Below, piece after piece: positions 1-6,777 of a stretch of 19,649 nt of DNA. Position numbers and translations under genes: made by a program. Source of the stretch: JBBQKP01 sp038326995 (GTDB lineage Bacteria; Planctomycetota; Phycisphaerae; Tepidisphaerales; Tepidisphaeraceae); the NCBI GenBank assembly GCA_038326995.1, contig JBBQKP010000047.1:1-19649 (forward strand), written 5' to 3'. Below the pieces are notes generated by a model that saw only the letters and a list, made by a program, of their open reading frames with translations, did not search any database and was not told the origin of the DNA. Position 1 is the stretch's first letter. Each line of letters opens with the position of its first letter.

Positions 1-2
1 TG

Positions 3-320
3 GAAGAGGATGTGGTGAAGGGCAAGCGGCCGCCCGGTAAGAAACGGGGGCCGAAAAAAACGACCACGTCGGCGTCTGGTTCGGTGTCGGTGTCGGGGGT
101 GGATCCGAACGCCGGCGTGAAGATTCTGAAAAGTGTCGCCGAGGTTCAGGAGGCCTTGTCGGTTTCTGCGGCGGGTGTCGTCGGCTCAGCAGCAGGCGGT
201 GCCGTTGGTGCGGGCGCTGCAGAGACGCCGATCGCGGCGAGCAAATCGGGCGCGGGCCCGGCGGCGTCGTTGGAAGTCGTCGCGGCGGATGCGGAACGCG
301 GCAGCGATTCTGAAACGTGA
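3..320 (+). CDS. Possible 3' end of a convergent gene (partial, unknown)
   Basis: This reading frame is already open at the left edge (reading E-E-D-V-V-K from base 3) and stops at 320, so any start lies outside the window. A GTG at 12 is also available. The product is basic at first (a K/R/P cluster, GKRPPGKKRGPKK) and then rich in Ala, Gly, Ser and Val, as a disordered C-terminal tail would be. No domain is recognisable. The last 175 bases run antisense to the non-conserved tail of nusA, and the third codon positions of the two frames coincide, so good codon bias there proves little. Bases 12-145 lie beyond nusA and still show high GC at third positions, which favours a real gene. The minus strand here has no ATG that could begin infB, the usual nusA partner. 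It could still be a chance ORF. Confidence 0.35.
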   Translation, partial: EEDVVKGKRPPGKKRGPKKTTTSASGSVSVSGVDPNAGVKILKSVAEVQEALSVSAAGVVGSAAGGAVGAGAAETPIAASKSGAGPAASLEVVAADAERGSDSET

Positions 321-1519
321 CCCGACGCCTTACGCGCCTCGTCGGTCTTCTTCTTCGCTTCCTGCTCGCGCATGACGACCTTCGTCTCTTCTATGCACCT
401 GTCCACAACATGCTCGGCCAGTTCTTCGCTCATGCCCACGTCGTTGACCAGCGGACCTTCGCCGACCTCTTCGATGTCTCGCACGTCGATGAGGCCCAGC
501 GCGACGATCTTGTCGATCATTTCCTGGTTGATGCCTTCGACTTCCTTGAGCGTCTTGTCGAGGCGCTCGACGTTCGCCTGGAATTCGGGCGGGGTGAGGA
601 TGTCGACGTCCCAGCCCGTCAGGCGCGCGGCGAGTCGGACGTTTTGCCCGCGCTTGCCGATCGCCAGTGAGAGCTGGTCGTCCTTCACGACGACCGTCGC
701 GCGGCCGAGCTCGAAGCAGAGCGAAACTTCCGCGACTTCGGCGGGCTTGAGCGAGTTGGTGATGAGAATCTGTGACGATTCATTCCATCGCACGATGTCG
801 ATTTTTTCGCCGCCCAGTTCTTCGACGATGTTCTTGATTCGGCTGCCGCGAACGCCAACGCAGGCACCGACGGCGTCAACCTTGGTGTCGATGGATGTGA
901 CGGCGATCTTGGTTCGGAAGCCCGGCTCGCGTGCGAGGGCTTTGATCTCGATGGTCCGCTCGCCGACTTCGGGCACTTCGCGCTCGAAGAGTTTTCGAAT
1001 GAGTTCTGGGTGCGTGCGGCTGAGGATGATTTTGATCTGGCTTGGCGTGTCGCGGACTTCGGTGATGAGGGCCTGGATTCGCTCGCCGACTTCGTGCTGC
1101 TCGCCGGGGATTTGCTGGGCGCGGGGCATGATGCCTTCACTCTTGCCCAGTGCGACGATGATGGTGACGCCTTCCTTGCGTGCGACGGTTCCGCTGATGA
1201 TCGTGCCGACCTTGTCCTTGTATTCGTCGTAGATGGAGCCGCGTTCGTCTTGGCGGATGAGCTGGATCATGACCTGTTTGACGGTCTGAGCACCGATGCG
1301 ACCCATGACTTTGAGGTCGATGATTTCCTCGCCGCGTCGTGCGGTAACGATGCCGGACGTTCGATCGAGTCGCACGTCGAATTCGGTTGCTTCCTCGGCG
1401 TTGAAGTGCTTACGCAGGCCGTTGGCGATGGCCTGTTCGATGTCGAGAAAGATGGCTTCTTTTTCGATGGATTTATCGCGTGCGATGGAGTCGATGGTGC
1501 GGAGGAGTTCCTGGTTCAT
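146..1519 (-). CDS. nusA: Transcription termination/antitermination factor NusA
   Basis: NusA binds RNA polymerase and nascent RNA in the cytoplasm and modulates pausing, termination and antitermination. The 457-residue product has the family order: an N-terminal polymerase-binding domain (about 1-103), an S1 domain (about 105-170), and two KH domains (about 200-345) with the motifs GVRGSRIKNI and AIGKRGQNVRLAARL. A helical segment follows at about 328-380 (DVRDIEEVGEG, then DVGMSEELAEHVVDRC). The last 70 residues are a low-complexity Ala/Pro/Thr tail without a fold. The ATG is supported by AAGGA a few bases upstream. In many bacteria nusA sits between rimP and infB. Here the upstream neighbour is an unrelated regulator gene behind a terminator, and no infB start is seen downstream, so nusA is probably transcribed alone. 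The identification is secure. Confidence 0.97.
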   Translation of the reverse strand: MNQELLRTIDSIARDKSIEKEAIFLDIEQAIANGLRKHFNAEEATEFDVRLDRTSGIVTARRGEEIIDLKVMGRIGAQTVKQVMIQLIRQDERGSIYDEYKDKVGTIISGTVARKEGVTIIVALGKSEGIMPRAQQIPGEQHEVGERIQALITEVRDTPSQIKIILSRTHPELIRKLFEREVPEVGERTIEIKALAREPGFRTKIAVTSIDTKVDAVGACVGVRGSRIKNIVEELGGEKIDIVRWNESSQILITNSLKPAEVAEVSLCFELGRATVVVKDDQLSLAIGKRGQNVRLAARLTGWDVDILTPPEFQANVERLDKTLKEVEGINQEMIDKIVALGLIDVRDIEEVGEGPLVNDVGMSEELAEHVVDRCIEETKVVMREQEAKKKTDEARKASGHVSESLPRSASAATTSNDAAGPAPDLLAAIGVSAAPAPTAPPAAEPTTPAAETDKAS

Positions 1520-1600
1520 GGCGGTCCTTTTCAGTGATGCTGCTATTTAGTTTTTCTGAAGATACGTGGTCTTTGCCAGTCGCTTTCAGGCACTCTCGGG

Positions 1601-1632
1601 AACGAAAAAGGGCCTGCCCGAATGGCGGCCCT
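1601..1632 (-). terminator. Rho-independent terminator upstream of nusA
   Basis: AGGGCC (1609-1614) pairs with GGCCCT (1627-1632), and GCC (1616-1618) pairs with GGC (1624-1626). This gives a nine-pair, GC-rich stem with one bulged base and a five-base loop. Read on the minus strand, the stem is followed by CTTTTTCGTT (1610-1601), a typical U-tract. It lies about 155 bases past the stop of the GntR-type regulator gene and about 80 bases before nusA. It most simply ends the regulator transcript. If nusA transcription starts upstream of it, it could instead act as a leader attenuator. Confidence 0.65.
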
Positions 1633-1787
1633 CGTCATGACAGTTGAACGATGCGGTTGAACGTGTCAGTCGATCCGGCGTTTTGCGGACTGGCTTACGC
1701 CTGACTGCAGTAGTAGTGTACCGCAATCGGGAAGGGGTATCCAGAGGTGCGAATGATCAGTTGAGCTGAGCTTCCGTTGTGGCACCG

Positions 1788-3200
1788 TTATAGCTCAGAA
1801 TTTTGAATGGGTCCTACGATTCCCATTGTTCCGCGGTCGACGAATTCGCCGGTAAGCCAGGTCGGCAGGGGCCTGACCGGCATGGGCGTTTGAGCCAATT
1901 CGTGAATGGTGGCGATGACGCTTTTGGCGTAGATCGGGTAGCCACTGCATTGTGGGCCGACGTCAACGGGTTCGTTAGGGTCTAACGGCCCGTCGACGCC
2001 TGATTTCCTGTTGCGGCTGGAGTCGCACAAGCCCAAAGCAGCGACGGAAACGTCTGCCGGTACGCTGATTTTGAGCGTCTGAAGCAACGCCATGAACTGG
2101 CTCGCGGGTGCGAATTGGTCGAACACGTAGGCGGTTGAGGCGAGAATTTGGCTTCGCGTGCCGGTGATCTCGTGCAAATCTTGCGTCGTGCTGAAGCGAA
2201 TATTAAGGTGTGGAACGATCACGTCCAGGCTTTGACGAATCGCGGCGACGGCCTCGGATTGCCCGGCGTCGAAGGAGATCGTGATGAGCTGATGCCCCAT
2301 GGCCGCGAGCCGTTTGATCAGATAGATCGTGGGCAGGACGCGTTCTACGAGTACGGCGTGGCACGAATACGGCCTGGGCAGGCGATCAACAAGGATCACC
2401 TTCATGCCGCGGAGCATCGCGTCGCGAATGACGTCGTCACCAGCAAGGCCGTGCAGATCGACCACTGCCGTGAACTTGACAAGGAAGCTGGGCCTAAGTT
2501 TTTTGATGTCGCTGCAAAGTGTGACGGCAGCGGGGATGGTGGAAGAATCGCCTGGGTCGACGGGTTCAGTGCCGATCGACTCAGTACCGATTGGTCCAGT
2601 GACGATCGGTTCACCGCCAATCGATGCGGCGGCGAAAGCGTTGATGAGCGGGTCAGTTTCCGGGGCGAATTTAGACGGTTGGCTGCGAAACTCTGTCGCG
2701 GCGCTTTGCACCTTGGTCGAAGAATGATTTGAGGCACCACCCAAAGTCCGGGTCAGCACCAGGACACGTCCGTTCCCGGCTGACGATTCGTAACCAGCGA
2801 AGGACGGGTCGCGAGTGCTCGCATCGCCTTGGCGTACGAACGTGCCACGACCCACGGTTCGATCAAGCAAACCCTCGGCCGCCAGGTCCGTCAGTGCTTT
2901 GGACAGCGTCTTGGCATTGACCTGAAATTGCTTGGCGAGTGACCGCTCGCCCGGGAGTCTTCCGCGGAGCGTTCCTGCTGCGATCGCCTGCCGCAGGCTC
3001 TCGCGCAAACGCTGAAATTTATAGCTCAGACGATCGGCCGGCTGCTCGACTGGCAAGACGCCTTCTGCGTCTTCGGACGCATCTGTCGTCGATTCTGCTA
3101 ATAGCAGATTCGCGAAAACGTGGTCAACGCCATCGACGGGCTTCGTCTGGACAGTCGGATATGCTCCCTTTACTGATGGCTGAACGATTAAGTCGGACAA
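1788..3200 (-). CDS. GntR-family regulator with LacI-like sensor domain
   Basis: This is a predicted cytoplasmic transcription factor of 470 residues. Residues about 58-124 form a GntR winged helix: a short basic helix, then LPGERSLAKQFQVNAKTLSKAL and the wing TVGRGTFV. After a variable linker (about 125-225), the remainder resembles the periplasmic-binding-protein-like ligand domain of LacI-type regulators (GMKVILVDRLPRP, RLAAMGHQLITISF, then VPADVSVAALG). This architecture is known from AraR-like regulators that respond to sugars. Residues 1-57 are an unusual extension before the winged helix. The start is TTG, chosen because AAGGAG (3207-3212) lies six bases upstream. The linker contains a degenerate 15-base repeat. 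No sugar operon adjoins it, so its ligand and targets cannot be named. A palindrome 48 bases upstream could be its own operator. Confidence 0.88.
   Translation of the reverse strand: MSDLIVQPSVKGAYPTVQTKPVDGVDHVFANLLLAESTTDASEDAEGVLPVEQPADRLSYKFQRLRESLRQAIAAGTLRGRLPGERSLAKQFQVNAKTLSKALTDLAAEGLLDRTVGRGTFVRQGDASTRDPSFAGYESSAGNGRVLVLTRTLGGASNHSSTKVQSAATEFRSQPSKFAPETDPLINAFAAASIGGEPIVTGPIGTESIGTEPVDPGDSSTIPAAVTLCSDIKKLRPSFLVKFTAVVDLHGLAGDDVIRDAMLRGMKVILVDRLPRPYSCHAVLVERVLPTIYLIKRLAAMGHQLITISFDAGQSEAVAAIRQSLDVIVPHLNIRFSTTQDLHEITGTRSQILASTAYVFDQFAPASQFMALLQTLKISVPADVSVAALGLCDSSRNRKSGVDGPLDPNEPVDVGPQCSGYPIYAKSVIATIHELAQTPMPVRPLPTWLTGEFVDRGTMGIVGPIQNSEL
2566..2625. repeat. Degenerate 15-bp tandem repeat inside the GntR-type gene
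   Basis: Four consecutive 15-base units (2566-2580, 2581-2595, 2596-2610, 2611-2625) share the core TCAGTRCCGATYGRY with several changes. The period is a multiple of three, so the frame is kept. It encodes a Gly/Pro/Ile/Glu-rich stretch (for example TGPIGTESIGTEP) in the linker between the DNA-binding and sensor domains. It looks like a replication-slippage expansion in a tolerant linker. Confidence 0.6.
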
Positions 3201-3504
3201 GACCTGCTCCTTATACTTCTTTTGAACCCGGGGCAGCGAACCGATGCGAATTGATATGGGTATACAAATTCAACGGTGCTCGAGCTATTTCGCTATCTCT
3301 TCATCTTGCGGTTACAAGGCGGTATGGATGTATGTGATTTATTGAGTGGACGCAAGTGCACAGTGTCCGAATGCATCGTTCAGGACCGAGACGAAAAAAA
3401 CGAAAAGTTGCATAAAATTTCATTTAGTCCGAAGTAGTGGCGAATGGGGCCCTGATAGAGGATTGTTCTGTCGGGAATTGAGCTGTTTTACGTGAGATCA
3501 TAAC
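3201..3504. other. Divergent intergenic region, regulator gene and ogt
   Basis: These 304 bases separate the minus-strand regulator gene from plus-strand ogt. They contain the regulator's Shine-Dalgarno sequence (3207-3212) and an imperfect palindrome (3249-3270). An AT-rich stretch at about 3392-3427 is a plausible place for the ogt promoter, but no clear -35/-10 pair with standard spacing was found. No convincing small ORF, RNA gene or hairpin terminator is visible. The local AT content is higher than in the flanking genes. Confidence 0.6.
3249..3270. promoter_or_regulatory. Imperfect palindrome, candidate operator
   Basis: The arms AATT (3249-3252) and TAT (3255-3257) match ATA (3262-3264) and AATT (3267-3270) symmetrically around GGGT. 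This makes a 22-bp imperfect dyad 48 bases upstream of the regulator's TTG start. On the minus strand one half reads AATTTGTATAC, reminiscent of the ATTTGT half-sites bound by AraR-type GntR/LacI regulators. Position and symmetry suggest autoregulation. This is inference. Confidence 0.4.
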
Positions 3505-4026
3505 ATGACTTCACTTTTTCGATCGACGATCGAATCGCCAGTCGGGCCACTGATTCTGATGAGCGATAATGAATCGTTACAAATCGTCGGATTTGGAAGT
3601 ACTGAAAAGACCATAATCAACCGATATTGGTTATCAGGGAATCCCCCACGGAATTTTTCGGACGAGAATCATCCGATCTTGAAGGAGACCGCGAGACAGC
3701 TCGGCGAATATTTCGCGGGCCAGCGAAAGACATTCGACCTTCCGCTTGATTTGGCTGGCAGTGAGTTCCAGAGGTCGGTGTGGAAGCTGCTTCAGGAAAT
3801 TCCGTTCGGCCAGACGATCAGCTACGGCGAGCAATCAAAGCGTCTGGGTAATATGAAGGCGATCCGTGCCGTCGCCGGCGCGAACGGCCGAAATCCGATA
3901 TCGATCATCGTGCCTTGCCACCGCGTCATCGGAAGCGACGGCTCGCTCACGGGCTTTGGCGGCGGACTGGAGTGCAAGCGCTGGCTTCTCGAGCATGAAT
4001 CACGCGGGACAAGGCTCTTTGGTTGA
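3505..4026 (+). CDS. ogt: Methylated-DNA--protein-cysteine methyltransferase (Ogt type)
   Basis: This suicide repair enzyme transfers alkyl groups from O6-alkylguanine or O4-alkylthymine in DNA to its own cysteine. The 173-residue product has the usual Ogt layout. A variable N-terminal domain (about 1-83) is followed by the conserved domain: FQRSVWKLLQEIPFGQTISYGE, then AIRAVAGANGRNPISIIVPCHRVIG with acceptor Cys138 in the PCHRV motif. The family's arginine-bearing helix (RAVAGANGRNP) and the terminal GFGGGLECKRWLLEHE are intact. No AdaA-type zinc/DNA-binding region is attached, so it is not an Ada regulator. The ATG at 3505 has only a weak upstream GTGAGA as a ribosome site. It converges with the transaldolase gene, 35 bases apart. 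It is preceded by a regulator gene on the other strand, which may or may not control it. Confidence 0.95.
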   Translation: MTSLFRSTIESPVGPLILMSDNESLQIVGFGSTEKTIINRYWLSGNPPRNFSDENHPILKETARQLGEYFAGQRKTFDLPLDLAGSEFQRSVWKLLQEIPFGQTISYGEQSKRLGNMKAIRAVAGANGRNPISIIVPCHRVIGSDGSLTGFGGGLECKRWLLEHESRGTRLFG

Positions 4027-4061
4027 AGCGTGTTGGTGTATGTCCGCCCGCGTCGCATCAT

Positions 4062-5096
4062 TCATCCACGACGCTTGGCGATCGTCGCGAGAAGCTTCAG
4101 ATGCGGCTCGGCGAACTTCGACACACCCTCGGCCATCAGTGTGGTCTCCAGCTTCGCCTGATCCACCTTCTGATCGATATCCGCCTGAACCGCGGCGCTG
4201 GGAAACTGGTCAACTTTTCGCGTGTACGTCTTGTTCAACTTCGAAACGGCCTCGTTCGTCGCGGGCGGATTCGTCTGGATATCGCTCCCGGCCAGCGCTT
4301 CGACATACTTGTCGGCGGGGTCGCTCGCGAGCTTCGTGCCCGTGCTGGCGAAAATGATCTCCTGCTTCAGCGGCAAATTCTTGTCGGCCCAGAATGTCTG
4401 ATTAAGCGCCCACAGTCGCTTGGCATTGAGAATCCCGACTTGGCCCTGCGCTTCAGGAATCAGCGTCGACACGTTCTTCTGCGTGTACACATCCACGCGG
4501 CTGACGAAAATCGAGTAGACGCTCTTGAGCGTTTTTGGGTCTGACCTGCGCTGAGCGCCGCGCCACACCGCATCACGCGCCAATTCATACTGCCGCTGTG
4601 AAAAGATCAACGTGACATTCAGCGTGATTCCCGCAGCGGTCAGCTCCTCGACTGCGCCAAGCCCGCCCGGCGTGGCGGGGACTTTGATCATGCGGTTGGT
4701 GTGACCTGCATTCCATTTCTTTCCAAGTTCAATGTATTTTCGGCTGCGTTCTGCGACGGGGATGCCGCGAGATTCGTCTTCGAGAAGTGGATCGAGTTCG
4801 AAACTGACCCAGCCGTCATCGCACTTGGTTTTCAGCGAAATCTCGGCGAATTCCTTCTGCGCATTCGACACCAGCAAATCGGTCATCGCCCAGGCGACGG
4901 CATCGTCGTCGTGCCCTTTGGCGAACAGCTTTTTCATTTCGTCATCAAATCGACCCGTCGAAAGCAGGTCGGCGATGATGATCGGGTTGCTCGTCGCGCC
5001 TGTCGCACCAAGCTTCTTGTTCGATACGATCAAATCCGGATCGACCGAGTCGAGCCACACTTTGGTACCAGACGCCACGAGCGATTGAATGGACAT
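4062..5096 (-). CDS. tal: Transaldolase
   Basis: Transaldolase moves a dihydroxyacetone unit between sugar phosphates in the non-oxidative pentose phosphate pathway, in the cytoplasm. The 344-residue product shows the signatures GATSNPIII (about 32-41) and MIKVPATPGGLGAVEEL, with Lys138 as the Schiff-base lysine. This is followed by GITLNVTLIFSQRQYELA and, later, the RVD segment in FVSRVDVY. Its length is between the short and long subfamilies and fits the stand-alone enzyme rather than a fusion with glucose-6-phosphate isomerase. The ATG start has only a poor AAGG close in front. No other pentose phosphate gene adjoins it. The gap of 139 bases to rnd shows no terminator, so co-transcription from rnd is possible. 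Confidence 0.93.
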   Translation of the reverse strand: MSIQSLVASGTKVWLDSVDPDLIVSNKKLGATGATSNPIIIADLLSTGRFDDEMKKLFAKGHDDDAVAWAMTDLLVSNAQKEFAEISLKTKCDDGWVSFELDPLLEDESRGIPVAERSRKYIELGKKWNAGHTNRMIKVPATPGGLGAVEELTAAGITLNVTLIFSQRQYELARDAVWRGAQRRSDPKTLKSVYSIFVSRVDVYTQKNVSTLIPEAQGQVGILNAKRLWALNQTFWADKNLPLKQEIIFASTGTKLASDPADKYVEALAGSDIQTNPPATNEAVSKLNKTYTRKVDQFPSAAVQADIDQKVDQAKLETTLMAEGVSKFAEPHLKLLATIAKRRG

Positions 5097-5235
5097 GGCC
5101 TTGATGGTAGTTCGTTGCGGTGCGTGGGCAAATCCTCACGCGACACTGCAAAGAGCCCGGCACGCCGTTTCGCATTTGACGAGATTTCTTGATGCGAATG
5201 AATCTGATTTTTGAATGTAAATCGCCGTCAAATTC

Positions 5236-6777
5236 TTACTGATTCCCGGGCACAACGCGGCCGTTTCGCCACATGACCGACAGGCCTGATTTTTCTGCCA
5301 TCCACGAAAGCAGTGGGTTGCCCAATAGTTCTTTGCGCCAGCCCTGCAGAATCGGTGCGTCGTGATTCGATAGGCCTCGCGTAAATCGCGTGAGGAATTC
5401 CTGCAAATCTTTTTTGCTGGTGACGAGCTGCGGATCGACCGAGCGGGCCGCGCAGATGCACTGTGCGACGGCCCAGATGGATTCCTGACCGAACTTTTCG
5501 AACGGGCCGATTTCCTCTTCGGTTTGGTTTTCGTCCTGCGGGGGTGGCGTGGTGTTTCTGCCGAGCTGGATCGCGTGGATCAGTTCATCGGCATGGTGCT
5601 CGACGACGGGCCGGGGCATTCCGCGGACCGCCAGGAGGCGATCGGCAGTGTTGGGCGCACGCCGGGCGATGTCGACGAGCACTTCGTCGCGAATCAAACT
5701 GCGCGGGGGAAGATCGCTCGCACTGGCGGCGGTTTCGCGCCACGCCGCGATCTGTCGAAGCACCATCGCGGTTCGACCGTCGAGCGAAGCCGACCCACGC
5801 ACACGCTGATACGCAAGCTCGGGCGAAAGATCGACGCGCGCCGCCGCACATCGCAAGGCGCACTCTTCATCGAGCCAGGCCGCATGGCTTGAAGACGATA
5901 ATCGCTCAGACAAGACGCGATGCACCTCGCACAGATAGCGAACGTCCTCCATTGCGTAACGAAGCTGGGCAGATGAAAGCGGGCGACGGCTCCAGTCGGT
6001 GAGTGTAAAACCTTTGGCGATGTGCTTGCCCGTGATCTCCTGAGTGAGCCGAGCGAGCGATGTGGAAGCACCCAGGCTCACGAAGCCTGCGGCGATTTGA
6101 GTGTCGAAAACATTGGCCGGTGCTTTGCCCGAAAACCGCCAGACGTGTTGCAGATCCTGCTCGCCTGCGTGAACGACTTTGACGATCGACGGGTCTGAAA
6201 GCAGCGCCCAGAAGGGCGCGAGATCAAGCCTGCTTGCCATCGGGTCGATCAGTTCGACGTGTGAAGATGTCGCGACTTGAATCAGGCAAAGTTGCGGGCG
6301 GTAGGTAAGTTCGCCGATAAATTCGGTATCAAAAGCGAACGTCTTGGCGGCAGACAATCGGCCGACGCATTCGGCAAGGCCTGCGTTGTCGGTGATGAGC
6401 GGGGCGTCGCTGGTCTTGCTTGATTTAGTTGCGGCGGATGATGAAGAAGTTGAGGTCTTGGCGGAGCGGATTGCCGCGGCTGCCTGATCGGTGGGTATGC
6501 CGTCCTGGCCTTCGGATTGTTCTACTTTATGCACTTCGTCGTGGGCTTCATCGTGGGCACGTTGTCGATGGTTCTGACGATGACGCATCGCGCCGCGTAA
6601 CGCGTGTCGAGTGCGGTCGTGAGGTGTGCGGCCGAGGGGCGTAATGTTGGAAGGCTTTCCGGTCTCGCCGGGCGGTGTGGAAGAAGAGTCCCCAGTGTCG
6701 TGCTTCATGGTCGATACCCAGTCTGGCCATTTCTTCCGAGTTTGCCATAGGAAATTGGTAAGTTGCTGGGGATTCAC
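5236..6777 (-). CDS. rnd: Ribonuclease D with long N-terminal extension
   Basis: RNase D is a 3'-5' exoribonuclease for tRNA maturation and RNA turnover. The DEDDy exonuclease fold spans about 125-310. Exo I is FAFDTEF (Asp150, Glu152), Exo II lies in HAGEQDLQHVW (Asp208), and Exo III is YAMEDVRYL (Tyr274, Asp278). An HRDC domain follows (about 330-405). The C-terminal part (about 430-513) looks like a second HRDC-like helical region. The first 120 residues are His/Arg/Ser/Thr-rich and unlike the family. The longest start is GTG at 6777, whose GTGA overlaps the rseP stop and suggests translational coupling. The 22 codons after it have weaker third-position GC bias, so the ATG at 6708 or even 6588 may be the real start. 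No Shine-Dalgarno sequence decides the matter. Confidence 0.92.
   Translation of the reverse strand: MNPQQLTNFLWQTRKKWPDWVSTMKHDTGDSSSTPPGETGKPSNITPLGRTPHDRTRHALRGAMRHRQNHRQRAHDEAHDEVHKVEQSEGQDGIPTDQAAAAIRSAKTSTSSSSAATKSSKTSDAPLITDNAGLAECVGRLSAAKTFAFDTEFIGELTYRPQLCLIQVATSSHVELIDPMASRLDLAPFWALLSDPSIVKVVHAGEQDLQHVWRFSGKAPANVFDTQIAAGFVSLGASTSLARLTQEITGKHIAKGFTLTDWSRRPLSSAQLRYAMEDVRYLCEVHRVLSERLSSSSHAAWLDEECALRCAAARVDLSPELAYQRVRGSASLDGRTAMVLRQIAAWRETAASASDLPPRSLIRDEVLVDIARRAPNTADRLLAVRGMPRPVVEHHADELIHAIQLGRNTTPPPQDENQTEEEIGPFEKFGQESIWAVAQCICAARSVDPQLVTSKKDLQEFLTRFTRGLSNHDAPILQGWRKELLGNPLLSWMAEKSGLSVMWRNGRVVPGNQ

Noticed and set aside
372..1232. Long plus-strand ORF (286 codons) inside nusA
   Set aside because: It is antisense to the conserved NusA domains and very Ser/Arg/Thr-rich, as expected of a shadow frame in GC-rich DNA.
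1643..1663. Octamer GTTGAACG repeated at 13-bp spacing
   Set aside because: It is too short and isolated to interpret as a binding-site array or tandem repeat; chance is likely.
1783..1860. tRNA-like stretch (TTATAGCTCAG) near the end of the regulator gene
   Set aside because: It has only a chance D-arm match. No acceptor stem, anticodon arm or T-loop can be paired, and it lies in coding sequence.
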